DNA of 64,000 nucleotides. Source: Saccharospirillum alexandrii (GTDB lineage: Bacteria; Pseudomonadota; Gammaproteobacteria; Pseudomonadales; Natronospirillaceae). Below the pieces are notes generated by a model. It did no database searches and had not been told where the DNA came from. It saw nothing but the letters and a program-made list of their open reading frames with translations. Below are positions 1-8,815 of this stretch, one piece after another. Each line of letters begins with the position of its first letter. Position 1 is the first letter of the stretch. Made by a program: the position numbers and the translations under genes. The stretch lies in NCBI RefSeq assembly GCF_004000275.1, contig NZ_RCIP01000002.1, positions 372,283 through 436,282 on the forward strand, read 5' to 3'.

Positions 1-58
1 CCACAATCATAATCTCAATCAGACTGAACCCGCCTGAAACGCTCTTTTCACTGCCCAT
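1..58 (-). CDS. pilE: Type IV pilin-like protein PilE, N-terminus only
   Basis: The first 19 codons of a minor pilin are visible before the window ends. They start with ATG at 58 and encode a short leader, then GFSLIEIMIV. That is the prepilin peptidase site (Gly, then N-methylated Phe, with Glu at +5) followed by the start of the hydrophobic helix. A good ribosome binding site (AAGGTGG) precedes the start. It is the last visible gene of the minor pilin operon, 89 bases after pilY1, where pilE lies in Pseudomonas-type clusters. The rest of the protein is outside the window, so the choice between pilE and another minor pilin rests on position. Confidence 0.8.
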   Translation of the reverse strand, partial: MGSEKSVSGGFSLIEIMIV

Positions 59-147
59 TGAACCACCTTAAAAAGTCACTGGCTATCCCCAAGCAACAGA
101 CCCCTGGTAAAACTCAGAGCTCTGTTGCACTGCATCAATACCTTTCT

Positions 148-3100
148 CTACCGCAATTGTTCCCAGGCCTGCCGGCCTCTGGATCGGGTACCTGCTTCAG
201 GTATCGAAATCAGGTCGCCCGAGCTACCACTGATGACCTTCACTTCGTCGTCATCGCCTGAACCGGTCGGGTCGACGCCAGTGATAACGGCTGGCGTGTT
301 GATGATGCCTACCTCCGGGTCAAAGCCAGAGGTTGGCACCCATATCGGGTCATCTTCTGTCCCGATGTTAACGAAGTCGTCTTCATTGAACTCTTCGTCT
401 TCATCCAGGTCAAACACGGAGTAGCTCAGTCGGCCCCCATTTTCCATTTCAAGTTCCATCAGCCAGCTGTTACCCCCAAATGCACAGGGGTCTGCGTCAG
501 GAATCAGTGTTGGAAAAATAACCCTATCGCCGCGAACAATGGCACGCGCTACGACTCGCTCACCCGTCGTAGTGTTCGAACCGCCTTCGGAAGCAGCCCA
601 GATCAGCGGTAAGTACCAGCCTTCGTCACTTTCTTCTATTTCCTCATCGCTAACAACCCGGAAGCGACGGCCTTCAGGACCACCAAAGCTTCCTTCCAGC
701 TCGATGCGCTGCTCAAGCAAATCAGCCAGGTCATCGATCGGCTCTCCCCGGTCGATAATGCCATAGAAACGCTCAATTGGAGGACCGTTATCGACGATGT
801 TTTCGCCCACCCGGATAAAACTGCCGGTACCAAAAAACACCATGTGTTCTTTATTTTCATTAAAAGCCGAAGTCAACTGGGCGGTAATCGGCCGACCGTT
901 CGGCTCGGTAAACAGAGGGTCAATCGTATTGGCATTGGGTTTAAGATCAGAGGGCGCGTCCCAAGCATCCGGGTTAGTGCCATCCAGATCGATACGCCAC
1001 AGTTTACCTTCGGTATCTCCCACGTAGATACGGTCAGCGACACTGTTGCTAGTGAGGTCAACAACCAGCGGTGAGCCCAGTTCACCACTGTTTCCAAGTT
1101 CGATGGTGCGAATGATAGAGCCGTCGTTAACATTCAAGATCCAGATATAACCGCTACGATCAACCGTTGGGTCATCGTGATAACCACTGGTAACTACAAC
1201 GCCGAACTGACCCGATGGCAACGCAACGACGGCCGGCTGCTGAATGGTATAACCCATGTTTGGGTGCGAAAACTCCCACATGACATCACTTGCGGTGAAA
1301 TTTTCCGGATCAGTTACGTCCAACGCAAATACGCTTTTGCCACCCGCGCCTGTAGTGCCTACGGCCAGCGTTGCCCACTCGCTGCCCATCCAGGCGTCTG
1401 CAATACGTGGCGTGCCGTCGACATAGTATCGGTGCGCGTAACCTGGCAGGGTCAACCGATACAGGTTGTTGTAGATGCTCGATGGCACGAACGCGAACAA
1501 CTCTTCACCGCCATTATCCGGATCGGCATCAAACGCATGCAGCATGCCATCGTTTGCACCCACCATCACAATAGGGGATCTGCTGGCGGTATCTGTACGG
1601 AAATCGGCATAGCTGGTGGCGCCAACGCTCGAAAACGCATCGATATTCCCCAGCGAGCCGTAGCCAAAGTTGGCATTGTGCGAAAATTGCGGGTTGGAGT
1701 TGATGATGTCTCCCAACAACGTATCGCGACGACGGAAGGGTTTACTCTGATCTTCCTGTGTCTGTTCTTTGGCTGTATCACCACGCAGATAATTCAGACG
1801 ATCCTGAGCAAAAGCCACGGTTGAGAGCGTTGCGTCCGGTTGTGCACGCAAGGCGGCTTTTTGAAGGTCCGTTAGGTTATCCCACATAAACTCAGTTCCA
1901 GTAAACGCCCGGTATTCACCATCCGCGTCGCCGCCGGTTTGCTCAACCAAATGATCGATGGTGAAAATATTCCGGTTGGCGGCTGTTGGCAGTTCTTCAC
2001 TTGCCACCCAGGCTGGCTCGGTCTCAACGAGCCCATCATCCTGAATTTTAAACGCTGCCAGCTCCCCACCCCAACGCTGGCTGTTAAACGAGCCCTGGAA
2101 CACAGCAGTATCGGTATCGAGTCGGGTTGAGTTGGCCGCTACGGCCGCTGATGAACTTTTCAGTTCATCGCCAATGTTGGAAAAGGCTTCACGAAGACTC
2201 TCGACCATCGCATCGGCTTCGCCTGCAAGATAATAATTATCGGGCCTTGGGGAATTCAAACCGGCAGGGGTGTCTCCATTTGAGTGCCACCAGGCTTCCT
2301 CCAGCGTAGTCACAGTGTCTGGATCAAAATCCTCAGGAACGCGAAAGCCACCATATTTGGTTGCCAGGTAGTATTGGTTTCCTGTTCCGCTTCTTAATAC
2401 CTGGTTTTCCAACACATCCACCCAATGCGTTGACGCTGTCTGCATGCCCGGCAGGTCAGGTCGCATATCCCTGACATGATTGTTCCATGCCAGCCCAGCC
2501 ATATAAGCCGAGTTTGCTCGGCCATTGAAACTGTTGGTATTACCGATGTTGCCAATCCCTTCAATTTGCCCAACGCGATTGGTTTCGGAAACCACGTTAA
2601 CGGTGGCATCCGCACTCAGCTCTCCTGGCATGGCAGGCTCGTCCTGACGGAATGCGGTATTACCTGGCAAGTTCTTATCGTCATGCGTGTTGGTATCACC
2701 GATACCTAAGAATACGTTGGCCTGACAGGCATATTGAATAGGATCTTCCCAGTCTGTAATCACCGGAAAACTGTCGTGCCACTGCTCTCTGGTCGCCAGG
2801 TTGGCGCCTCCCATATTACTGTACGCACTGACATTACCTTGATTTTTCAAATAGCGGGTCGCCGTATAAAACAGCTCACTGACCGGGTCATTGCCCTTGT
2901 TGTTTCCCGTATTAAGCTGACCAAATTTGTTAATGTAATTGATCACACCGCTATTCACGATCGATACACTGTTGTCTGCAGCATCGTCGGGGTCGGGATT
3001 CTGAATAAAAATGCCGGTATCCGGATCCCACTCAGTGGCCTCGTTATCAACAAAGCCAGTACCAGCTTCCAGGCGACGTGGACCAACATATTTCTGACGG

Positions 3101-3969
3101 GCCCGAAGCACACCGCCATCCCGTAAACTGCCACTGTCATTGAGGTACCCAAAGACACTGAATCTGATGTTCTCGGCATCCTGCTGAATCAGCCCCTCAG
3201 GTTTCCAGTTGTCTCCATACTGCTTACAGTTTTCTTCAACGCCAACGGATTCGTCACAGACGCTTACCCGTACCGACATTTCATACCCCCGGTTAACATA
3301 GGGGTTATCAACACCTGGTCGGTAATCAGTGGGGCTATTGTTGTAATTATTGTTATTCAAGCTGAAACGCATTTCAGTGCCCATACCGCTTATCCGGACA
3401 CGTATGCGATCTGCCGAGAAAGGGGTCGCCCCCTCAATCTCAGCATCGGCCGTCAGATCACGGATTGGGTATATATTCCCCTGACCGGGATGTCTTGCCT
3501 TTTCCAGCCAGGTTTCTGTTTCAGTATCCTTTACACGGAGCCCACCAGTTAAAACTTTCCGGAAGGGGTCAATCGTTTGAGTGGCGGCCCAATTGAGAAA
3601 GTTCCCGCTCCACTCTCCATTACCTGAGCACCGACGATCACTGGTAATACTGTTGGGTCTGAAATACCTTTCCGATTCTGTGGCACTATAAACGTAGACA
3701 TAGCACTTATTTGAATCAAAGTAGCCCGTGAATTCATTGGCTGCGGTATAGGTATTGTTTTGATTGGCCACACTCTCAATCGTCGGCCACTCTACTGAAG
3801 GCACCAGCAGCATATTACCGGGGATACCACCGCCACCCAGAAACAAGGGTTCCTGAGCGATATCGGCCTGCGCCATGCTTGAAGCAGTCGCGCAGACAAG
3901 CCCAACAGCCAAGCCTTGCAGCAGACCCGAGGTTTTCGGAAATGATGAAGACAGCATTGAAACGTTCAT
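148..3969 (-). CDS. pilY1: Type IV pilus tip/biogenesis protein PilY1
   Basis: Large secreted protein of 1273 residues acting at the pilus tip in assembly, adhesion and surface sensing. The ATG at 3969 is preferred because a signal peptide follows at once, ending near SSMAQA-DIAQ; the open frame extends upstream into pilX. The C-terminal half is the PilY1 beta-propeller, with blade-like repeats such as VMVGANDGMLHAFDAD and IYVGDTEGKLWRIDLD. An acidic EF-hand-like loop (DLDEDEEFNEDD) near the C-terminus could be the calcium site known from PilY1. I see no convincing von Willebrand A domain in the N-terminal half, unlike the P. aeruginosa protein; that region begins GGGGIPGNMLLVPSVEWP, as in shorter PilC-like members. 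It lies between pilX and pilE. Confidence 0.93.
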   Translation of the reverse strand: MNVSMLSSSFPKTSGLLQGLAVGLVCATASSMAQADIAQEPLFLGGGGIPGNMLLVPSVEWPTIESVANQNNTYTAANEFTGYFDSNKCYVYVYSATESERYFRPNSITSDRRCSGNGEWSGNFLNWAATQTIDPFRKVLTGGLRVKDTETETWLEKARHPGQGNIYPIRDLTADAEIEGATPFSADRIRVRISGMGTEMRFSLNNNNYNNSPTDYRPGVDNPYVNRGYEMSVRVSVCDESVGVEENCKQYGDNWKPEGLIQQDAENIRFSVFGYLNDSGSLRDGGVLRARQKYVGPRRLEAGTGFVDNEATEWDPDTGIFIQNPDPDDAADNSVSIVNSGVINYINKFGQLNTGNNKGNDPVSELFYTATRYLKNQGNVSAYSNMGGANLATREQWHDSFPVITDWEDPIQYACQANVFLGIGDTNTHDDKNLPGNTAFRQDEPAMPGELSADATVNVVSETNRVGQIEGIGNIGNTNSFNGRANSAYMAGLAWNNHVRDMRPDLPGMQTASTHWVDVLENQVLRSGTGNQYYLATKYGGFRVPEDFDPDTVTTLEEAWWHSNGDTPAGLNSPRPDNYYLAGEADAMVESLREAFSNIGDELKSSSAAVAANSTRLDTDTAVFQGSFNSQRWGGELAAFKIQDDGLVETEPAWVASEELPTAANRNIFTIDHLVEQTGGDADGEYRAFTGTEFMWDNLTDLQKAALRAQPDATLSTVAFAQDRLNYLRGDTAKEQTQEDQSKPFRRRDTLLGDIINSNPQFSHNANFGYGSLGNIDAFSSVGATSYADFRTDTASRSPIVMVGANDGMLHAFDADPDNGGEELFAFVPSSIYNNLYRLTLPGYAHRYYVDGTPRIADAWMGSEWATLAVGTTGAGGKSVFALDVTDPENFTASDVMWEFSHPNMGYTIQQPAVVALPSGQFGVVVTSGYHDDPTVDRSGYIWILNVNDGSIIRTIELGNSGELGSPLVVDLTSNSVADRIYVGDTEGKLWRIDLDGTNPDAWDAPSDLKPNANTIDPLFTEPNGRPITAQLTSAFNENKEHMVFFGTGSFIRVGENIVDNGPPIERFYGIIDRGEPIDDLADLLEQRIELEGSFGGPEGRRFRVVSDEEIEESDEGWYLPLIWAASEGGSNTTTGERVVARAIVRGDRVIFPTLIPDADPCAFGGNSWLMELEMENGGRLSYSVFDLDEDEEFNEDDFVNIGTEDDPIWVPTSGFDPEVGIINTPAVITGVDPTGSGDDDEVKVISGSSGDLISIPEAGTRSRGRQAWEQLR

Positions 3970-4033
3970 AGTGCTAACCCTCTGCGTGCCCGGGGTACCA
4001 TGCCCCCGAGCGATGAATTCTGAAATATGAAAG

Positions 4034-4573
4034 CTACTGGTTACGAAACACACTGCTGACCACCACCACCGAGTCGTCAGTACCACCAAAGCCGCGCGCC
4101 GTTATTCGGTAAAACGATACAGGGGGCTTGGCCGTCCCTATTTCCGTCTCCGTACCGGGTGGCGTAATGCCAATTCGCTCGATAAAGTATTGCGGTTGCC
4201 GCGCTACTGAAGCCAATTCGGGGGTCAGTTCGAACGCACCCGTCGCCGCAACGGATGCTGCAGGCCCAAGCCAATCGGGTACTGCCGCATTATTGATATC
4301 GTAGAGCCCATTAGAATTGGTGATGGTATTTGGTGGGGTAGTGACCAAAAACCGCTCACCGGCTCTGAGTGCGGCCTCCGCTGCCTGAAATGCCAGCTCC
4401 CGATCATGCAAATTGGCGGACATCCGTTCCTGAAGAATGGTGCTGCGCAATCCACCAATCGCGAGCAAACTGATGATCAGTAGCATGATCAGTGAAATGA
4501 CCAGTGCGCTGCCTGTTTGCTCTTGAATCGCGTTAGTTTGCACGATCGTTCTCGACTGCAGGGTATTCATCAT
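4034..4573 (-). CDS. pilX: Minor pilin assembly protein PilX
   Basis: 179-residue inner-membrane protein of the minor pilin complex that primes pilus assembly. After a hydrophilic leader it has the segment GSALVISLIMLLIISLLAIG, a class of N-terminal helix that lacks the canonical Phe/Glu prepilin pair but is usual for PilX, followed by the typical QAAEAALRAGE. Tandem ATG codons at 4573 and 4570 are both possible; GGAG lies upstream. It starts 3 bases after the pilW stop, so translation is probably coupled. Confidence 0.88.
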   Translation of the reverse strand: MMNTLQSRTIVQTNAIQEQTGSALVISLIMLLIISLLAIGGLRSTILQERMSANLHDRELAFQAAEAALRAGERFLVTTPPNTITNSNGLYDINNAAVPDWLGPAASVAATGAFELTPELASVARQPQYFIERIGITPPGTETEIGTAKPPVSFYRITARGFGGTDDSVVVVSSVFRNQ

Positions 4574-4576
4574 TTA

Positions 4577-5701
4577 TTACTCCAGCCGGTTGCGAATGCC
4601 GACGGTCAGGTTACCCACCATGCGGGCGCGGTCATCTGCTTCGGTCGTTATCTGAGTGCCAAGCAGGTTATACACACGGGCAACTGGGGCTTCACCCTCC
4701 TCCCGACCGCCGTCCTGCACCCCGTCATCACTGCGTAACAACAAGCCTATACGTACACTGGCTACATCTGCCCAGTTAGCGACGGTGTCAGCGGACACGT
4801 AATTCACCACCGTCTCACCACCGGGGTTGGTGACACCGTACAATACCTGCATGTTTTCAATTCCTTCGACCAATTCAACATCGCCAAACGGGTCACCTGC
4901 ATCCAGTCGACGCATGAACAGTGAGGGGTCACCCGAAACGCCAGTGCCAATGAAAAAGGCAGTACTGGTAAACTCATAGATGGTTGCCTGATTGTCGTAT
5001 GTCGCGTTAAATCCATTATTCACCGGCGTTTGATTGCCGGGATCCTGACCACTCCCTTTGGTGAGTGACGCAGAATTAGCTGCATTGGTTTTTTGAAAGA
5101 TATCGCCGCCTGAACAGTCACTGGTCACCGCCATAATGATCTTTCCAGCCGGTATCCCACTGTTTCCATCGGTCACGATGGTATTGGCGTTTGCTCCCGG
5201 GTTGCCAGTCAGCGTAACGTTCGCTACCGAGGCGTTATTCACCACAATTACGTCAGAGCCGGGTAGTACACTGCCGTTCAAAGCAGCAGGTAGCAGTGCA
5301 CCTGCAGTGGCTTGGGTTAAGTTTGCGGCACTGGCAAAGTCATCGTTGGTATATGCGTCCCCTAAGTCAGTGCCAGCCGCTTCCCAGCCAGCGACAGGTT
5401 GCCCACCGTAGATGGAAGCGTCGTAGGTTCCTCCGGTACTGAGGTTATTGAATGGCTGCCCTATCAAGCACCCCTTATAACCGGCCATACGGGTCTCATA
5501 CTGCAAACGACCCACCGCAAATCGCATGTTTTCCTGCATGTTCGACAAACTGTCACTTAACTGATAGGTCTGACTGGAGTTAGTGAATACCTGAAATACC
5601 CCTGCGGACAGAACCAGACCCAATACCAGAGCAATCATCAATTCGACCAGCGACAACCCTCGTTGCTTGCCTTTAGGACGCGATTGGAATGGTCTGTTCA
5701 T
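4577..5701 (-). CDS. pilW: Type IV pilus minor pilin PilW
   Basis: 374-residue minor pilin. The start at 5701 gives the leader MNRPFQSRPKGKQRG and then LSLVELMIALVLGLVLSAG, a prepilin cleavage site with Glu5 and a hydrophobic helix. The ATG overlaps the pilV stop by four bases (ATGA). The C-terminal part (SADTVANWADVASVRIGLLL) is typical of PilW. It should interact with PilV, PilX and FimU in the sub-tip complex. Confidence 0.9.
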   Translation of the reverse strand: MNRPFQSRPKGKQRGLSLVELMIALVLGLVLSAGVFQVFTNSSQTYQLSDSLSNMQENMRFAVGRLQYETRMAGYKGCLIGQPFNNLSTGGTYDASIYGGQPVAGWEAAGTDLGDAYTNDDFASAANLTQATAGALLPAALNGSVLPGSDVIVVNNASVANVTLTGNPGANANTIVTDGNSGIPAGKIIMAVTSDCSGGDIFQKTNAANSASLTKGSGQDPGNQTPVNNGFNATYDNQATIYEFTSTAFFIGTGVSGDPSLFMRRLDAGDPFGDVELVEGIENMQVLYGVTNPGGETVVNYVSADTVANWADVASVRIGLLLRSDDGVQDGGREEGEAPVARVYNLLGTQITTEADDRARMVGNLTVGIRNRLE

Positions 5702-6186
5702 AGTTGCGTCCTCACCATCACGCTGTCTTCTACGTTGTTTGCACTGCGGTTCCAATCGACCGTTACCGTCATCCGGTTGCTTGCACTGACGAACGCAATA
5801 CTGGCGTCAGCATCCGGCAGTAAACAGGCGAGGCTGTTTAACCACTCAGCCATGTCGTTTTGTGCCACAGTCAGGGTGGCGTTATAGGCAAGCGCTAGAT
5901 TGCAGGCACCCACATTGCCACCCGCAACAGGTGCAAGAGCATAGTCGGCTCGATTGTCGCGATTTGCACGCGCACGCTCGACAATATCATTCGCCAGAAA
6001 CACGGCCTGGCTACGGCTCATCGAGCCATTGGTCATACGCATGCCATTGGTTTGCATGGAGGCCAGGCCTAACAGGCCGATGGCCAGAATCAATACTGCA
6101 ATCAGCACTTCGACAAGGCCGATCCCGCCCTGTTGGGTAGCTCCACTCAGGTGTCTCATGTTAGGAATTCTATTAGAAGGATTCAT
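5698..6186 (-). CDS. pilV: Type IV pilus minor pilin PilV
   Basis: 162-residue minor pilin. The leader ends in QQGG and is followed by IGLVEVLIAVLILAIGLLGL, the PilV-type N-terminal helix, then ASMQTNGMRM. The start at 6186 overlaps the upstream fimU-like stop by four bases and its own stop overlaps pilW by four, so fimU-pilV-pilW are translationally coupled. A second Met at residue 10 is a less likely start. Confidence 0.9.
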   Translation of the reverse strand: MNPSNRIPNMRHLSGATQQGGIGLVEVLIAVLILAIGLLGLASMQTNGMRMTNGSMSRSQAVFLANDIVERARANRDNRADYALAPVAGGNVGACNLALAYNATLTVAQNDMAEWLNSLACLLPDADASIAFVSASNRMTVTVDWNRSANNVEDSVMVRTQL

Positions 6187-6677
6187 GTGCAGGCCCCCCG
6201 TACCACAACAGACCGTCCACCGATCCCCACCTGCACAGACCTCTGGCGGTTAGGCGTACCTGCGGTGCAGCCATTGGGTTGCAGGGTAAAGGATGCTTCT
6301 GCCCCCTCGGTCGCAAAGGTTGGTAGCGAACGCTGACCGCGGGCATCAAATTCAAACACGGTTGGGCCGCCAAAAGTAACCGCTGCGTTTGTCTCACCTG
6401 TTCTTATCTGAGTTGCCGCTGCACAGGCAGCCCCAGTATGCACACACCAGCCATTGGTAAAGCCCCCGGCGGCTGCACTGAACCGTACCGGAACTCCTCG
6501 CCGAACCGCCTCACTCCGTGCCGTCTGAACCGCGGACAGCAGCGAATTAGCCTGAGAGGTGACCCGATTGTTTTCGATCACCCCCTGAAAACTGGGCACC
6601 GCCATGGTGGCCAGAATGGCCAGGATGCCCAGTGAAATCATCAGTTCTATTAAGGTAAAGCCCTTCTGACTGCTCAT
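6183..6677 (-). CDS. fimU: FimU/FimT-type (GspH-like) pseudopilin
   Basis: 164-residue pseudopilin that opens the minor pilin operon. MSSQKG is the prepilin leader and FTLIELMISLGILAILATMA the conserved helix. The GspH-like C-terminal domain ends GIGGRSVVVRGACT and has paired cysteines (WCVHTGAACA and the final Cys). A GTG at 6689 would add four residues, but the ATG at 6677 gives the usual short leader. Its position before pilVWXY1E matches FimU; FimT is the alternative name. No clear promoter could be assigned in the 190 bases upstream. Confidence 0.85.
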   Translation of the reverse strand: MSSQKGFTLIELMISLGILAILATMAVPSFQGVIENNRVTSQANSLLSAVQTARSEAVRRGVPVRFSAAAGGFTNGWCVHTGAACAAATQIRTGETNAAVTFGGPTVFEFDARGQRSLPTFATEGAEASFTLQPNGCTAGTPNRQRSVQVGIGGRSVVVRGACT

Positions 6678-6879
6678 AGAAGAATCCACAGATAGATGAA
6701 ACGTAGCTTAATGGGTTTGTAAACGACGAGTCATCATACCCGACAGACGGTTCAAGCGGCAGGATAAGTGGCCGGGCAGGCGCGGAGATTGCCAACGGGT
6801 TCAAACTTTTGACAGGGGTTTTCGACCACTAGTTGCCGCTCCTTGCGAGCGGCGGCCGTTAATCCGGGTAGTTCCCCCT

Positions 6880-7827
6880 TCAAGCCAGGTGTTTTACCCG
6901 CAACTCTTTGGGAATGGAGAAGGTGATGTTCTCCGGAATGCCTTCTAGTTCGACAGGCGCTGTGGCGCCCAGTGCTTTCAGCCCTTCCAGCACCTGACTG
7001 ACCAGAATGTCCGGTGCCGAAGCGCCAGCGGTTACGCCGATTACTGTGGTTTCGTCGAACCAGGCTGGGTCGAGCTGGGAGGCGTCGTCAAGCAGGTAGG
7101 CCTTACAACCCATGCGCTCGGCCAGTTCGCGCAGCCGGTTACTGTTGGAAGAGTTGGGTGAGCCGACGACAAGAACCACATCGCAATCCTGTGCGAGGGT
7201 CTTCACGGCATCTTGCCGGTTTTGGGTGGCATAGCAGATGTCGTCTTTGCGCGGGCCCTGAATATGTGGGAAGCGAGTACGCAAGGCGTCGATGATGCGG
7301 GCGGTATCGTCCATCGACAGTGTGGTCTGGGTGACGTAGGCCAGGCGCGTTTCGTCGCGCACCTGCATCTGAACGACGTCGTTTTCATCTTCGACCAGGT
7401 AGATGGCGCCGCCGTTGGCGTCGTCGTACTGCCCCATGGTGCCTTCTACCTCAGGGTGGCCTTTGTGGCCGATCAGGATGCATTCCATGCCATCGGCGCT
7501 GTAACGTGAGACCTCCAGATGCACCTTCGTGACCAATGGGCAAGTGGCGTCGAACACCTTCAGGCCGCGTTTATCGGCTTCCTGGCGCACGGCCTGGGAG
7601 ACGCCATGTGCCGAGAAAATCACCAGTTGATTGTCGGGTACTTCGTGCAGTTCATCGACAAAGACGGCGCCGCGGTTTCGCAGGTCATCGACCACAAATT
7701 TGTTGTGTACGACTTCATGGCGCACGTAGAGAGGGGAGCCATATAGCTCCAGCGCCCGGTTCACGATGTCGATGGCGCGGTCCACGCCGGCACAGAAGCC
7801 GCGTGGGTTGGCCAGTTTAATGTCCAT
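6880..7827 (-). CDS. ispH: 4-hydroxy-3-methylbut-2-enyl diphosphate reductase
   Basis: Last enzyme of the MEP isoprenoid pathway; an iron-sulfur reductase making IPP and DMAPP from HMBPP. Length (315 residues) is normal. The three cluster cysteines are Cys12 ([10 protein letters not shown]), Cys96 (DATCPLV) and Cys198 ([10 protein letters not shown]). The active-site region EGT (residues 128-130) and the TAGAS loop are present. It overlaps the end of fkpB by 11 bases and is the last gene of the ribF-ileS-lspA-fkpB-ispH run. Confidence 0.97.
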   Translation of the reverse strand: MDIKLANPRGFCAGVDRAIDIVNRALELYGSPLYVRHEVVHNKFVVDDLRNRGAVFVDELHEVPDNQLVIFSAHGVSQAVRQEADKRGLKVFDATCPLVTKVHLEVSRYSADGMECILIGHKGHPEVEGTMGQYDDANGGAIYLVEDENDVVQMQVRDETRLAYVTQTTLSMDDTARIIDALRTRFPHIQGPRKDDICYATQNRQDAVKTLAQDCDVVLVVGSPNSSNSNRLRELAERMGCKAYLLDDASQLDPAWFDETTVIGVTAGASAPDILVSQVLEGLKALGATAPVELEGIPENITFSIPKELRVKHLA

Positions 7828-8260
7828 CGGTCGCCCCTTTTACCTCGATTATCTCGACTTCGAAGTCCAGCGTCTTACCCGCCAGCGGGTGGTTGAAGTC
7901 GACTTCAACGAATTCGTCATCCAGTGTAGCCACCACACCGGGAAGTTCATTCTTGCCGGCATCTTCAAACGACATCACCATGCCCACTTCCAGCGGTTCA
8001 GACTGGGCAAAGCGCTCGCGCTTGAATTGTTGGATATTCTGCGGGTTGTGTTGGCCGAAGGCATCTTGCGGCGGTACCTGCACTTTACGACGGTCGCCTG
8101 CGCTCATCCCCATCAAATGGCGCTCGAACCCTTCTGGGAGGTTCCCATCACCAATGGTCAGGGTAGCCGGACGGCGATCAAAGGTGCTGTCAACCTGTTC
8201 GCCGCTGTCCAGATGCAAGGCAAAGTGCAAGGTAACGGTCGAGTTTTCCTGAATCTGCAT
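7817..8260 (-). CDS. fkpB: FKBP-type peptidyl-prolyl cis-trans isomerase, SlpA/FkpB type
   Basis: 147-residue cytoplasmic prolyl isomerase of the SlyD-like FKBP class. Features seen: [20 protein letters not shown] in the FKBP domain, an inserted IF domain from about residue 70 to 125, and [18 protein letters not shown] near the end, as in SlyD and FkpB. It has no His-rich metal-binding tail, which argues for FkpB over SlyD. Its place between lspA and ispH is the conserved gammaproteobacterial order. Confidence 0.93.
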   Translation of the reverse strand: MQIQENSTVTLHFALHLDSGEQVDSTFDRRPATLTIGDGNLPEGFERHLMGMSAGDRRKVQVPPQDAFGQHNPQNIQQFKRERFAQSEPLEVGMVMSFEDAGKNELPGVVATLDDEFVEVDFNHPLAGKTLDFEVEIIEVKGATDGH

Positions 8261-8296
8261 AATTGACTACCTGTACGAAAGAGGAGTGCAGCAACG

Positions 8297-8806
8297 TTAC
8301 GACTGACCAGAAGCTGCATTTCGCCGGGGCTGGAGCCAGAGCGCGTCGATGATCATCATTATGGCCCCGGCGGTTATGGCAGCATCGGCGACATTAAAGG
8401 CCGGGAAATAGCGGCCCTGCCAGTGAAAATGAACAAAATCGACCACATAGCCCAGGGTCAGCCGGTCATGAAGATTGCCCAGAGCGCCGCCGAGAATCAG
8501 CGGCAACGTCACAGACAGCCAGCGCTCATGGGGCTTCAACTGTACTGTCCATACCACTAATACGATGCTGACGGCCAAAGCGATGATGGTGAACACCCAG
8601 CGCTGCCAGCCACCGGCCGAACTCAGAAAGCTGAAGGCCGCACCCCGGTTGTGCAGCAGGGTAAAGTCGAGAACCGGCAGAATTTCGACCGGTCGACCAT
8701 ATTGCAACATCTGGGTTGCCAGGCTCTTGGTCCACAGGTCCAGCGCCACTACCACAGCGGCAATCAGCAACCAGACCGATTGTTTCATCCTTGCATTCAT
8801 TGCCAT
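8297..8806 (-). CDS. lspA: Lipoprotein signal peptidase II
   Basis: Inner-membrane aspartyl protease that removes signal peptides from prolipoproteins. 169 residues with four hydrophobic segments. The family motifs are GNLHDR (110-115), VVDF with catalytic Asp123, and FNVAD with catalytic Asp141. An AAGGG seven bases before the ATG at 8806 supports this start; Met3 and Met7 are alternatives. It begins nine bases after ileS. Confidence 0.97.
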   Translation of the reverse strand: MAMNARMKQSVWLLIAAVVVALDLWTKSLATQMLQYGRPVEILPVLDFTLLHNRGAAFSFLSSAGGWQRWVFTIIALAVSIVLVVWTVQLKPHERWLSVTLPLILGGALGNLHDRLTLGYVVDFVHFHWQGRYFPAFNVADAAITAGAIMMIIDALWLQPRRNAASGQS

Positions 8807-8815
8807 GCCCAGCCC

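Noticed and set aside
1177-1824. 215-codon plus-strand frame inside pilY1
   Set aside because: Antisense to the PilY1 beta-propeller and without a ribosome binding site.
6733-6755. TTGAAC/TATGAT pair upstream of the minor pilin operon as a promoter
   Set aside because: The spacing is only 11 bases, too short for sigma70.
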